Source: Rhynchopus sp. YZ270_cl-10 (lineage: Eukaryota > Euglenozoa > Diplonemea > Diplonemida > Diplonemidae). From it: a stretch of DNA of 64,000 bases. The stretch is taken from NCBI GenBank assembly GCA_964035575.1, contig OZ037908.1, positions 434,001 to 498,000 of the forward strand. Direction: 5' to 3'. The translations under genes and the position numbers were made by a program. Below the pieces are notes generated by a model. It was not told the origin of the DNA. It made no database searches and saw only the letters and a program-made list of their open reading frames with translations. This document shows positions 34,241 through 45,021 of this stretch, one piece after another (positions within the stretch are counted from its first letter, which is position 1; each line of letters begins with the position of its first letter).

Positions 34241-36343
34241 TGATCGGTATCTTAGTGGTCGATTGTGCAATTTAACAATTAAATCTGTGGGGTAAAAATA
34301 AAAACAATGGTTTTATTAACAATGATGATGATGACGATGATGTGCAACATTGTCATAAAAAAAAACCAACGTTTTTTTTTTTTTCTTTTTCTCTTTCATA
34401 TTGATTGATGCCAGCATCCGCTTTTTTACCGTTGCGGTCACCTTTTGCGTTTTGCCCTTTTTGCCTTATCTTCTCTTTTCTCCAAAAAAATCTTTTCAAA
34501 AAAAATATTTCAAAAAAAAAACCAAAAAAAACAAAAAACAAAAACAGCTTCCCATCTCTAGAGAAAAAAAAACACACAATGGGATTTCTATTTTGTAGCT
34601 ATTTTCTTGCTTTTTCCTTTTTTTTAAAACTTCATTTTTTTCTTCTTCCTGTGGTTCTTTGAATGCACAAAACAAAGTCCCATGGTTTTATTTTTTAAAA
34701 ATATCATTTTTTTTTAAAAGCCATACATTATGATTTTTCAGCATTAACATGACATTGTTTCCCTCTTTTTTTTTTCTCTTTTTTGTTTCAGACATCCACC
34801 CCCGTTCCAGTTTCCCTATTTTTTCCCTAGGTCTGTATAGGTGTATTCTTTCTGGTTCAGTGCAGTTGTCAGGTGAGGAAGGAAAAAAAAAAAAAAAAAA
34901 AACAGTACGGAAAATGGATTCCCTCCCCAAACTAATGAGGGGGGGGGCAGTTCCGGGCTATCAAAACCAATTTTCAACAAAAAAAAAGCACCCCTGACCA
35001 ACTGTTCCATGAGTTCTTCATCCCAAAAAAAAAAAAAAAAAAAACAACAACAACACCCATACCCCGATATATTTTTTCCATTCCCATTTTTCTCTCTCTC
35101 CCCTCTCTCTAATTCATTTAGCCAACCCCTTTCTTGTTTTCCCTCTTTTTTTTCCACCCCCCCCTTTTCCAACCCCGATTCCATTTTTTGTGTAAAGAGT
35201 AGTAAACAAATTGCAAGCGCAAGCCATTGTTTTTTTTTAAACCCCCTTTTTTAAGATATACTGTCATTTGATGTGGCACTGTCTTTGCGAGATTTTCTTT
35301 TTATTTTCCACACTTTTGAATAGCTCCAGAGTATTTTTTGCTTTGCTTGGGTTTACTGGTTTTTTCTGCTATTATTTTTCATTTTTCAAAAAAAAAAATT
35401 GAAGAAGAAGAAAAAAGAATCGGATTTCCTATTTCCTGGGAAACTCAGTTGGCTCCGGTTTTTGAAACCATATTCTTTGGGTTTTGCTATTTCTTCCTTG
35501 GCTGTGGTTACCTCTCTCCCCAAAAAACCCAAAAAAAAAAATACAAAAAAAAAAAAAAAAAGCAACAAAAAAAAAAAAAAAAAAAACGTATTGCTAGAAT
35601 AAATGAAGAGAAGAAATACTATTGCCGGGTTGGTAGATGGAGGCGCACCCTTCAATTTATGTTTTTATTTTATTTTATTCTTTCCCATAAAAAAAAAAAA
35701 GCGAAATCTCATTTTTTTTTTGTTCATTTTCACCCCCCGAAGAAAAGCGCTGATGCCATGCATCTGAGTTTTCTTTCTTCTTCCAATTGTGTGTTCGTGT
35801 TTTTCAATTGTGGATTTATTGAAAATGTGTGATTTTGCTCAACCCAAACCCCCTAATAAAAGCACGTTAGACTCTTTAGAGCTGTGTGTTTTTTTTTTTT
35901 TTTTTTTTTTTTTGTTTTTTTTTTTGTACCATCGCTCCTTTAGGTGGTGTATGCAGTACATTGTGCCCATCCTTATATGTGTAGAGGGATGGCGCCATCC
36001 CCCTGTTCTTTCATAAAATTTTTTTTATAAAAGAAAAGAATACATGGTTTTTACATCCCGACACACAAAAATAGCAAGAATTACCCCACACACACACACA
36101 CACACACAACATATCTGCAACTCATGAGGGGAAAATGGGGTTTTTTCTTATTTTTTTTTGAAAAAAATCTTCTTTTTCTCATGATGTGTGTGCCTAACAC
36201 AACATATGCCATATGCCAATACTACAACCAAGAAGACTATATCAAAGGAAATCTCATCTAAAAAAAGCAAAAAATGGATTTTTTGGGGGCTTTTTTTTGG
36301 CGCGTTTATGAATTCAAATATCTCAAAAAAAACAAAAAAGTAT

Positions 36344-36398
36344 AGTGAACAACACGCCTTCAGGGGTGAGTCGACACTAATACTATTACCAAGATTTC
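36344..36398 (+). repeat. Family B2 structured repeat
   Basis: AGTGAACAACACGCC, TTCAGGGGTGAGTCG, ACACTAATACTATTACC, AAGATTTC. Confidence 0.6.
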
Positions 36399-36796
36399 AA
36401 AGAGGAAAAACAAAAAAAAAAACAAAAAAAGAAATCCTGTTTGTATCCTCACCTCCGTTTTTTTTGGGGGGTGTTTTTTTTTTGTCGATACAACAAAAAA
36501 GCAAAAGTAAAAAAAACATCAAAGATTTCTCTGTCTATTTTCTGTCTCTATCGAACGTATCTTTTATCTTTATTTTTTTATATCATCATCTCCTCAGTGG
36601 TGTTCGCATTAGTGGAGGTTGACCAGTACCGTTCTTCGAGTTTCTCTCTCTCTCTCTTTTTTTTGTTTCCCTTTTCCCCATACCCCGTACGAACTACGTG
36701 TGCTATTTTTTTTCTTTTTTTTTTTTTTTTTCTCTTTTTTCGCTTCAGCGGGACACGCCTCCACCCCAGTTTTTTTTTCTTTCTTTTCTTTTATAT

Positions 36797-36833
36797 AAAG
36801 TGACTAAGCATGAGAGGCTTAGGGTCATCTTAT
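36797..36833 (+). repeat. Family A hairpin, near consensus
   Basis: AAAGTGACTAAGC, loop ATGAGAG, GCTTAGGGTCATCTTATA. Confidence 0.8.
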
Positions 36834-36852
36834 AAACCTTTTTTTTCTTTTC

Positions 36853-36884
36853 AGATGTACCTGCACATAGTGTAAACTCATCTT
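36853..36884 (+). repeat. Family A variant hairpin
   Basis: AGATGTACCTGCACATAG then TGTAAACTCATCTT; GCAC/GTGT-type inner pairing, no GAGAG loop. Confidence 0.45.
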
Positions 36885-37040
36885 TCAAATTTTTCCTTTT
36901 TTTTAAAAAAATAATTGTAACATTGGTTTTCCCCCTTCTTCCCTTGCCTCCCCCCTCACTTTGCTCCCATTCCATTTTATCCTCCTTTTTCAATAGTGAA
37001 GGGTGAGATATTGGTTGGGTATTTTCTTTTCTTTTTTTAG

Positions 37041-37078
37041 AAGGTGACTAAGCGAGACGAGAGAGCTTAGGGTCATCT
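37041..37078 (+). repeat. Family A hairpin
   Basis: AAGGTGACTAAGC, loop GAGACGAGAGA, GCTTAGGGTCATCT. Confidence 0.8.
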
Positions 37079-37941
37079 GATATTTTTTTTTTCTTTTCAT
37101 TCTTTTCTTTTCTTTATCCCCCCCCTTTTTTTTCCATATGAAAGAGCGAAGACGGTAGTAGCTGGGTGGACAAAACCTCTCCATCTTTCATTTTAAAGAT
37201 TTCATCTTAATCATTTTTTAGAAGAAAAAAAATTTGTTTCCTTTTCCAGTCCTGTTGTACTTCAAAAAACCCCTTTTTATATGATTCTTTTTTTGAAAAA
37301 AAAATATGTTTGGTAGTTGCAGTTGCGATTATGCAACAACTTCCGTTTTGAACATGATTTTTTTTGTTTTTTTTTTTTTTGCAAAGTCTTGAAAAGATGG
37401 ATTGTGCACAGAGAGCACATATCAAGATCTCTCTCTCTCTCCTTTTTTTGTTTTTTTGTTTTTTTTTGTTTTTGTTCAACCCCCTGAACACCCGTCACGT
37501 CAACCATCAATTACTAGGAATACGTAAGCGGGAAACACCCCCGATAATGGACACAAAAAAAGTGTCCACTAAAAAATTAAAAAAACAATCGCCTCATATA
37601 CCAGGAACCCCCTCCCCCCCAAAAAAAAAAACTGTTGAAAATGTTGAGGGAAAATATGCTTCATAAAAAATGGACAGTATAATTGGTTTTTCTACCCCAA
37701 CAAATTTTCAAGGAAAAAAAAAAAAAACCACAAAAAAAAAAAAAAAAAAAGTAAAAAAACAAAACACAAAAAGACAAACAAACATAAGATCTCTCTCCCT
37801 CCCTCTCTCTCTCTTTCTCCTCCCCATTTTTTTTCTCTCATACTCCTTCTATTTGCTTCCTCTCCAACCCCACGTCTACAGAACGTGATGTCGTGGGCGG
37901 GGAACGCGAACACCGCCGGAGCTGGGGTCAGTTTTTGGGGG

Positions 37942-38331
37942 TCACTGTCTTGCTTTCCGGGTTTCTTTGCTGCCTTTCGTGGCCTCTTCCTTCGAGGAGG
38001 CGTACTGCTCAAGCATACTGTGAGCCTTATCATGTCTATCCAGTCCTACAGTGTCTCGTAGTACGGCGTTTTTTCAGCTTACCGTCTGTGGGTTGGACCC
38101 TCAGACCGACCCTATATAGTTTGGAGGGGCGTCGTTCCGTTCCCGGTGCGTCCACACTTGGCCGTTCTTCGCAGCCTGCACAGCCTCCTGAAAGCTTTCA
38201 TGCACCACTTTGCCGACGTTCTGAGAAAAATTTTTCATAATATTTTGCAGACCCATAGTAATAAACGGGGTAGTCTGCGCTATCGGCGCTGGGTGGTTCA
38301 GCTTCGCAAGTAGATTCCGGAGGATTGCCAT
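37942..38331 (-). CDS. Candidate small minus-strand protein gene (about 98 residues if spliced)
   Basis: The first exon starts at the ATG at 38331 and reads MAILRNLLAK..., with an amphipathic middle (NIMKNFSQNVGKVVHESF) and NDAPPNYIG. Unspliced it would stop at 38101 after 76 residues. A splice from GTCGGT at 38110 to CACAG before 38017 joins in frame to MLEQYASSKEEATKG... and a TGA at 37942, giving 98 residues. The donor is weaker than the GTATGT-type donors elsewhere, so the second exon is inference. The composition is ordinary protein, unlike the poly-Phe/Lys frames nearby. It would be the only confident minus-strand gene here, divergent from the gene at 38677. The small size and basic amphipathic start would fit a mitochondrial membrane or complex subunit, but I recognise no family. 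Confidence 0.45.
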
Positions 38332-38513
38332 GTCCAGTACTCCCTCCCCACTTCGGTGGTGATGAAACAAACCAGCAAGGCATGAACTGTGTCCTTCTCG
38401 CTGAATGGTTTTGCCTTGTGGTTAAACTCGCATCTTTTCATACAGACTCACACAGAAAAAAACACATCCATTGCACTTCGCGCCCCTAGGTAAGACACCC
38501 TTCTTGAGGTAAG

Positions 38514-38609
38514 TCGTACTCTCATACAAAAAGTAACGCACCCCTTCTTCCTCTCTGACTTCACTGTCTACACTACTAATCAAATAAGAGCACAAAAAAG
38601 CACTTTCAA
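38514..38609 (+). repeat. Family D repeat
   Basis: Blocks in order: CGTACTCTCATAC, AAAAGTAACGCACCCCTTCT, TCCTCTCTGACTTCACTGTC, TACACTACTAATCAAATAAG, then AGCAC and GCACTTTCAA. Copies at 50401 and 62935 have the same order. This copy lies just ahead of the pyrimidine tract and start codon of the gene at 38677. Confidence 0.8.
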
Positions 38610-38632
38610 TTTTTTTTTCACACCCCTCTCAG
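38607..38632 (+). promoter_or_regulatory. Pyrimidine tract and AG acceptor before 38677
   Basis: A T run followed by CACACCCCTCTCAG ends 44 nt before the ATG. It has the form of a splice acceptor; with no upstream exon visible it may receive a leader exon or a trans-spliced leader. Confidence 0.4.
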
Positions 38633-38676
38633 ATACACAAACCCTCCCTCCCCCCCACCCCCTCGCCCTATCACAA

Positions 38677-39429
38677 ATGGTGGGCCAACCCGCTACGCTT
38701 CGGTCTACCCCATGCCCGCCTAGCCAACCTAGCGAGGCCTTCCGTGCTGGTCTAGCTGGCGCACGCAAGCAGATGGAGGAGCTGTCCTTGCGCATGGCAC
38801 GTCTTGAGCACGGCACCGCCCTCTCGCCTCCTACAAACCTGAAGCCATACCACGCGAAACAGACCCCAGCACAACACACCATTACCGCAGAGGACGACGT
38901 TGTCCACGCACTCACAGCGATCATGGTCAACACTGTACAAGGCAACGCGAAAAAAAGCTCCAAGGTGGTTCCAGTCATGACACCACCTGCTCCAGGACCG
39001 ACGTTATTTCCATTAAGCAATAGGGGGCATGCGACCCTCACACCAGCACCACTCACAGCACAGATGACACCGTTGGGGGATGTGACAACACCGTCTCTTA
39101 CTATAGAAACACAAGGAGAGCAGTCAGGTGGGCTGGAGGAGCCTTCGGTACGTCGTGTGGCGGGGGGTAGGTCTCGCTCCATACTGTTGACCCCGCCTGT
39201 ACCGGTAGGGGTCGGGGGTGGAGGAGGTGGTGGAAATGGAGGCAAGACAACAGTGCGTATGTCTCCCCTCCCGTCAATGCAGACTGCTCCGCGGTGTGTT
39301 CCCTTTGCGTCGCCTGATCTATCGCAGTCGAAGCTCTTCTCAGTGATACAGACGAAGAAACGGCAGAAGCGGTCCCTCCTCAGAGAACGGAGAAGGCTGG
39401 TGTCGATTGTAGTTGATACTGAAGGGTAG
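38677..39429 (+). CDS. Uncharacterised 250-residue low-complexity protein
   Basis: Single exon from the ATG at 38677 to TAG at 39427-39429. Residues 18-45 (EAFRAGLAGARKQMEEL...) could form a short coiled coil. Residues 55-215 are Pro/Thr/Ser/Gly-rich and probably disordered, with a run of eight glycines in the middle of a GVGGGG-type patch near residue 180. The C-terminus is strongly basic (KKRQKRSLLRERRR), resembling a nuclear-localisation or RNA-binding tail. Codon third positions are C-rich, as in the neighbouring genes. An overlapping minus frame at 38580-39245 is a shadow. It could be a fast-evolving nuclear or cytoskeletal protein. No family is recognised. Confidence 0.65.
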   Translation: MVGQPATLRSTPCPPSQPSEAFRAGLAGARKQMEELSLRMARLEHGTALSPPTNLKPYHAKQTPAQHTITAEDDVVHALTAIMVNTVQGNAKKSSKVVPVMTPPAPGPTLFPLSNRGHATLTPAPLTAQMTPLGDVTTPSLTIETQGEQSGGLEEPSVRRVAGGRSRSILLTPPVPVGVGGGGGGGNGGKTTVRMSPLPSMQTAPRCVPFASPDLSQSKLFSVIQTKKRQKRSLLRERRRLVSIVVDTEG

Positions 39430-39474
39430 GGGTATTCTTTTCTTGGAATCTTTTTTTTTTTTTGAATCCTGCAC

Positions 39475-39574
39475 GGTGGAGTCTGACCACAGCTTGGACT
39501 GAGTCCAATCCGGACTCAGGAGTCCGTCCAAGAGTCCGGCCAAAAGGGTCCGGCCATTTTGGTCAGACTCCGCC
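39475..39574. repeat. Nested palindrome after the 250-residue gene
   Basis: GGTGGAGTCTGACC and GGTCAGACTCCGCC close a 100-bp foldback. Inside, CTTGGAC with GTCCAAG, and TGAGTCC with GGACTCA, make a second stem, and GGCC pairs again near the right side. It begins 45 bp after the stop codon. It could be a MITE-like foldback or a 3'-UTR structure; no target duplication is clear. Confidence 0.55.
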
Positions 39575-39823
39575 ATGTAGTTTTAATGATAAAAAAGCGA
39601 AATAGAATGGTATAGGGGCGGAAAGACCCATCGAGCTGTATAGCTGGTTTACTCCGAAGTTTCCCTCCTGGGAGAGCTGGAACCAAAGAAAAGGGAGTTG
39701 CGCCGGGTAAAGTGGAGTGGGGGAATTTGATAAGGGATGCTCTAGGGGTTCGATGACCTGTGGGGAGTAGCTTGCGTGCCGTCGTGGGGGGAGGGGTTGT
39801 ACGTTCGATTTCACTTTTGTTTA

Positions 39824-39969
39824 TCAGATGTAAACCACGAAATTGTAGGATTGCATGGTGGTAGTGTACATCCCTACAGCCGGTCATTTTTTTTGTACCA
39901 AAGGTACACCGTTCACGAGCGGGGTTTTTTTTTTGTATTTCAAGTCAACTTTTGTTTTGTTGAGTATTT
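39824..39969 (+). repeat. Family C repeat, full copy
   Basis: TCAGATGTAAACCACGAAAT start, ACAGCCGGTCAT, CCAAAGGTACACCGTTCACG, then TTTCAAGTCAACTTTTG and TGTTGAGTATTT. The GAGAGGG loop word has become GAGCGGGG. A family G copy follows directly. Confidence 0.75.
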
Positions 39970-39980
39970 GGCAGTGCCTA

Positions 39981-40015
39981 CTGTCCCAGAGGCGTTTTTG
40001 CACTATCAACTTCAA
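39981..40015 (+). repeat. Family G repeat
   Basis: CTGTCCCAGAGGCGTTTTTG, CACTATCAACTTCAA. Matches 48674 and 56326. Confidence 0.6.
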
Positions 40016-40158
40016 CCTTTTTGTTTTTTGTGTCAATATTTTTTAAAGTTATGTTAATAATTTGTCTTTTGATGTTGTTTTTTTGCAATGAAAAGAAGGG
40101 GCGGTATAGTGGCATGTGAGAGTTGACCAAGGGACGAGCAGTTGTGCTTCACCTATTT

Positions 40159-40201
40159 AAGGTGGCTAAGCAGAGAGAGGGCTTCCATTTTTTTTTCATC
40201 T
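40159..40201 (+). repeat. Family A hairpin, expanded 3' side
   Basis: AAGGTGGCTAAGC, loop AGAGAGAGG, GCTTCC, then a T run before TCATCT. Confidence 0.55.
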
Positions 40202-40386
40202 CGCAAAAAAAAAGAGGGGGTGAAACGGTTCCTCTCTTATTAGCAAAGCAGTGCTCCTTCTTTCCCCTGAGTTTCCATCACCCCGTCTTGCTTTCGCCTT
40301 CCCCCATTCATGCCCCCTTTTTTTTGGTGCATTCTTCAACATTTTTTTTCGTTATTTTGCCTTTTTTTGTACACCGATATTTTTTT

Positions 40387-40419
40387 GGTACCTGAGCACA
40401 GCGAGGCTTAGGTTCATCT
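40387..40419 (+). repeat. Family A, partial
   Basis: GGTACCTGAGC, loop ACAGCGAG, GCTTAGGTTCATCT. Confidence 0.6.
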
Positions 40420-40493
40420 AACTTACTTTTGTCTTTTTTCTTCTTTTTTTTTTTTTGTACCCAAAGTCAAGTTTTGTCAAAAAACCACACAAA

Positions 40494-40534
40494 AGTGAAG
40501 AACACCACGGGATGCCTCCCGTAGCTGTTCTCCC
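40494..40534 (+). repeat. Two-stem hairpin, possibly family B-like
   Basis: AGTGAAGAACACCACGGGA then TGCC and TCCCGTAGCTGTTCTCC. GAACA pairs with TGTTC, and ACGGGA with TCCCGT. The AGTGAAG start recalls family B3. Confidence 0.5.
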
Positions 40535-40695
40535 CTTTTGTCTTTTAGTTATTCTTCCCTTCATATCCCCCTCTCTTCCGTCCGTTAGATCTTTAAAAAA
40601 AAGTGAAACATTTTTTTTTTTTTGAAATTATTGGTGCTCCGGCATATGTCATATCCTCATCGTTCCGCACACAACACACCATAGGAAACACACAC

Positions 40696-40762
40696 ACCCC
40701 CCCTCCCCCACCCCCCTACTCTATCTCTCCCCCCTTTTTTTACACAAAATAAAAAATTCAAG
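40696..40762 (+). promoter_or_regulatory. Pyrimidine tract and AG before the kinase gene
   Basis: A long C/T tract (40696-40741) is followed by an A-rich gap and AG at 40761-40762, 138 nt before the ATG. The arrangement resembles that before 38677. Confidence 0.35.
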
Positions 40763-40900
40763 ATCCATAATCCGCTCACAATAGCGCCTGTGTTGTCGGA
40801 CCTGCCGCAAAGGCGTGCACATGCACGGGTAGTCGAGGTGGGTGAAGGCGCTCGCACACCACGCGGCTCTGTGGGTGGGGGAGGCGTCCCCACCTCCGCA

Positions 40901-43900
40901 ATGTCCGACTGGCGCCACCGACCCCCCTTGCCAAACCCATACTTCGCAAACGACAGACACTCGAGCTCTCTGAACACCATCACCGCGTCGGTCTCCCCAG
41001 AACGCTCCGATGACACCGTCGGCCCAACACACAGCCACTCTGACAAAGGACACCACATCCCAAAACACCCTTCCACCCACTCCCAACCCAGCCTTGCGCG
41101 GGTCACCAGCAACCATGCCTTACAACGTTCGATTAATTCGCAAAACTCTGACCACAAAAGACATAGCAACCACTCTACCCCGAGAGGGTCCAGCGAAAAA
41201 CAGTCTCACCTTCATGACAGCCAAAGCGACGTAAGCACGGATGAAGGCTGGGATTCCGACCGAGCTGCCCAAACACTTCCTGGGGCTGTCAATGTCAACC
41301 GCGCCCCCGCAGCACAACGGTCCAGCCATTATTCCGAATCTCCTGTCATTCGACCTATGCCTGCACAGCGGGACGGCTCCTTTAGCACAAACCACACTCT
41401 CCCGCAGACACGGTCCGAATCAGGGTCATCACTGTACTCACCGCACACCGTGGAAGCTGCAGGAGGATATGACGCGGCACATCAAATTCCGGACACAATG
41501 CGTGGTACTGCGCTGCCTCATTTGCCTCCGTCTGTACGGTCCACTGCGAATCTCCCTCCTCATACCCCGTCGGCTCCGCCACAACCATCTGCCCCTCCTT
41601 CACCGGCTCCGAGGGAGGATGCGGTTCAAAAAATGAAGTGGAAAGCAGGCAAACCAGTAGGTGCAGGAGCCCACGGAAAGGTCTGGGTTTGTTTGAACTG
41701 TGCAACCGGAAAGCTGATGGCAGTGAAAAAGATTGAATTTGATATGAAAAAGAGTGACGTCCAGACGCAGCTGCAGAAGCTTCGGTACGAGATCGAGGTG
41801 ATGCGGTCGTTGAAGCACGACAACATCGTGCGGTACCTCGCAACAGAGCGCGTAGGGAGCACAGTCAACATCTTCATGGAGTACATTGCAGGTGGGTCCA
41901 TCGTCAGCCTGCTGCGCCAATTCGGGCCCTTCACAGAAGCCGTCGTCGTGACATACACGAAGATGATCGGAAGTGCCTTAGAACACCTTCACCGCAACGA
42001 TGTCATCCATCGTGACGTTAAAGGCGCGAATGTTCTAGTAGATGTCGATGGGATCTGCAAAGTGTGCGACTTCGGTGTATGTACTTTTTTTTCTGCGAGC
42101 ATCAGAGCACGGAAAAGGGGGGAGAGGGGAAATCACAAAATCCCAAAAATTTAAAACTAATGCATACCACCAGGTTTACTGTAATAGGGCCTCCCCTTTA
42201 CGGTACCCGCGCAATTATTGTTGGGTCGGTTTTATTGTTGTCGTTTTTTTGTCGAAAAAACAAAAACAAAAAAAAACCGACATCATTATAAATGACATAA
42301 AAGACATGATTACTGTACCCTCTTCCCTTCCCTCAGACGGCGGCCTCGATTAAGGAGCTTGCAAAGAAGGACAGCAACGAAACCGCAGCAGGCACACCCG
42401 CATGGATGGCACCAGAGGTGATTGCAGAGGAGGAGCACAACACCTCCTGCGATATATGGTATGCTCTTTTCCCGCGCACACAACTCTCAGACAGCTCTTT
42501 TTTAAAAAAGCCAAAAAAGTTCTTGTATGATGTACCGTTTTTCACCTACCCAACACAGCCCATCTGGACCCACGTTGGGTCAATTACAGCCCAATTATAC
42601 CCAATTACACCCAGTCACACCACTAGTACAACTCAGGTGTTTTTTCCCCCCAATACTCCATCTTTCGAAAATAGTATCTTAAACACTCTCACCATTGGGA
42701 CCATATTCTCAAAGAATTACCCCTTATTAGTTATCAAACACACACCATAGTGGGGTCTACTCCGTTCAGGCATTTACCCCCCACTCTAAATCCATCAAAC
42801 AAAACACACCATTATCCTAGGTCGCTTGGCTGCACGATCCTCGAGATGATGACTGCGAAGCAGCCCTTTGAGCACCTCGCCACGACTCCAATGCAGGTCA
42901 TGGTTTTGGTAGCAAAGAACCGACAGAAGGAGGTGGACCTGCCCCCGAAGGTCCACCAGGAGATGTCCGAGGCTGGAATCCGGCTGTTGAAACGGTGTTT
43001 GAAGAAGGATCCTACACTACGGCCAAACGCGACCGAGATTCTGTTCACACTTAACCAAGAGTTCGAACAGCGCTGCGACTCTGAATACGAAAGCAGCTTC
43101 TGTGAAAGCAACTCCGCCTCGCACGACGGGCCTTCGATGTTCTTCCCTCAGGGGAACTACCCAGCATCCATGGCAGGATCGACAATACATTCTCACGTCC
43201 ACACCCATCCGCATGCAATGGGATCACCAACGCAAACCGAATTTGATGGGCACGAACCACAACACCATCCAAGCATGTTCCACAGCATGGGTGGGGATGA
43301 CTCAGGGGGTGACTATCACTCTGATGAGAATCGGTCGAAGAATACCCCACAGCAGAGGAGGGGTGGTGGGGGGAATACAAGCAGGCGGAACCCAGGGTCG
43401 AGCCCGATTGGGTTGAGGAAGAGTCGCTCCAAGACGGATGTGCAGACAGCGTACAGCGAGTACTCGCAATCGACCCCGCAGCAGTTTAGCACCTACGCTG
43501 CACAGCACCCCGTACCATTGTCCCTCTCCGACCCGTCGCCCACAGCCTCGCCCATGCAGGACCCGCAAAATATGTCAATGCACTCAGGGGTCTTCCGTGC
43601 AGGGTCTACACGTGATGACAGTCAAAGTGTCAGCGGTTCGCATACAACAAGCATGTACTATGCAACAGGGTATGTCATTTTAGGAAAGGAGGAATTTAGG
43701 TGTTGTGCTATCTTGAAGTTTTATTTTGGGGGGGTTTTTTTTTGCATTTTCCTTGGGGCGGCTGTTGATAAGAAATTTGTGGAGAGGTGGTTTTTTTCAT
43801 CATTTTTCTCATACACCAAAATATCTCAGAGAGGGTTTTTTGAACCCTCTCTGAACCCTTGAAATACACATTTCCCCCCCCCCCCCCCCTAAAATATAAA

Positions 43901-45021
43901 CAACCTTGTACTAATCACTCCACGGGTTCGATAACAGAATGTCACCTTAATCTCTGTATATCGTAGTGGCTGTATTGTGAGAATTGCCCATCACGCATAA
44001 TACACATCAAAATACACGCTGTATTGTGTATTATGCATTATGATGGGGCAAATTATCACAATACAGCCACCACTAAGATACCTATCAAATGCTACTATAA
44101 CTTGCCACCTTGACTTCGGTTCATTTCAGCAACCCTTTTAATTTTCGACACAATCAACAACACATCACCCTTTTTTTCTCTCTCCCCCACAGCGGCCACC
44201 CGATCAACACCCCAGCAAAGTCATCGCAGGAACACCACCGCAAATACATTAGTCAGCAGGTCAACAACCACTTCGGTATTGTAGGCCATGCAGGGGAGTC
44301 TGCGAGCGGCAGCGAAGGCGGTCTTCAGCCTATTGGCCTGCACCGTGGTCCAAGCGTTGCCACACCGGACACACGCTCGACACAGTACGACAACGTCACC
44401 GCAACTCATGAAGCCATAGCGCATAAGATCGCCTCCGAGAGGGGAAGCTGCAGTGTCGCCAACATTGATGATATCAGCGACATCGAGCTGGCCACCATGC
44501 ATGGACGGTACTCTCATGTCAGCGGTGGCGCGTTTGGGCCTTACGGTCCACAACAGGTTTCGATGCCCCCTGGGGTTGCGCACCTTGCACTCCATCCTGG
44601 AGCGAACCGGCGTGGGTCCGGCCCGCTTCGTCCTCATGGTTCGCTTACCCGGGCGGGGAGTGGGGTGAGTTCACCGTATTTTGTTCCAGAGACGGGAAAT
44701 GGGAGGCAAAATGTATACTCATCAGAAGCATATTACGGATCCGGGTCGGTGTATCCGAGACCAGGGCATGGAGATCCACATCAACCTGGTGTTCCGATCG
44801 ACCATTCGGCAGGTCGCGCGATAACCTCGCCACCACCAGACAACGGAGGCCCCGTAGCAGAAGAAGTAGCAGAGGAGAAACCGAAGCCACGAAGCAAAGT
44901 GCTAGTTCTCCTCCGGCGGGCAACAGATAACGTCAAAAGGTGCAGCTCCTCGGCACGGTGGGTGTGTGTTGTGGTACTCCTGCTTATTGCCTTGCTGTTG
45001 GTGTTGTTGCTGTTGCAGTGA
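40901..45021 (+). CDS. MAP3K/STE11-like protein kinase with C-terminal membrane anchor
   Basis: Four exons: 40901-42076, 42337-42458, 42821-43669 and 44193-45021; introns have GTATGT, GTATGC and GTATGT donors and CAG/TAG acceptors, and frame is kept (2976 nt, 991 residues). The start is the first ATG (MSDWRHRPP). Residues 1-240 are Ser/His/Pro-rich. The kinase domain is about 245-510: glycine loop VGAGAHGKVWV, VAIK-equivalent Lys 276 (AVKK), catalytic loop HRDVKGAN (Asp 372), DFG at 390, GTPAWMAPEV and CDIWSLGCTILEMMT. All catalytic residues are present. HRDVKGAN and the activation segment are typical of STE11 (MEKK/ANP-type) kinases, which phosphorylate MAP2Ks. Residues 540-960 are low complexity. 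Residues 972-990 are a pure hydrophobic segment ending in Gln, as in tail-anchored proteins, so membrane attachment with a cytosolic kinase is likely. Confidence 0.85.
42695..42743 (+). repeat. Family H repeat in kinase intron 2
   Basis: TTGGGACCATATTCTC, AAAGAATTACCCCTTATTAG and TTATCAAACACAC match 58337-58388 apart from small changes. Confidence 0.6.
43827..43853 (+). repeat. Perfect 11-bp hairpin in kinase intron 3
   Basis: CAGAGAGGGTT and AACCCTCTCTG around TTTTG. Confidence 0.7.
43964..44075. mobile_element. Foldback element in kinase intron 3
   Basis: Arms of about 45 bp, with a few indels, start TAGTGGCTGTATTGTG and end CAATACAGCCACCACTA, and include GCATAATACACA with TGTGTATTATGC. 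The central loop is about 15 bp. It looks like a short MITE or foldback inserted in the intron. Confidence 0.6.

Larger units (their letters stand above)
24418..37941. other. Gene-poor AT-rich region
   Basis: No defensible protein gene in 13.5 kb. Content is poly-T, poly-A and CT runs (for example a T run of about 30 at 29000 and an A run of about 30 at 34208), family A hairpins, two family B2 copies and one full family C copy, listed separately. Small perfect hairpins not in any family include CTGCTAGGG-CTGA-CCCTAGCAG-type arms near 28947-28972 and TATGCATTCAAT/ATTGAATGCATA near 25767-25793. Confidence 0.7.

Noticed and set aside
33481-37078. TTAGGG words as telomeric sequence
   Set aside because: They are single occurrences inside family A (GCTTAGGGTCATC), never in tandem.
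38580-39245. 221-codon minus-strand frame opposite the 250-residue gene
   Set aside because: Composition is explained by the plus-strand codon bias, and it ends in a poly-Lys/Phe low-complexity part.
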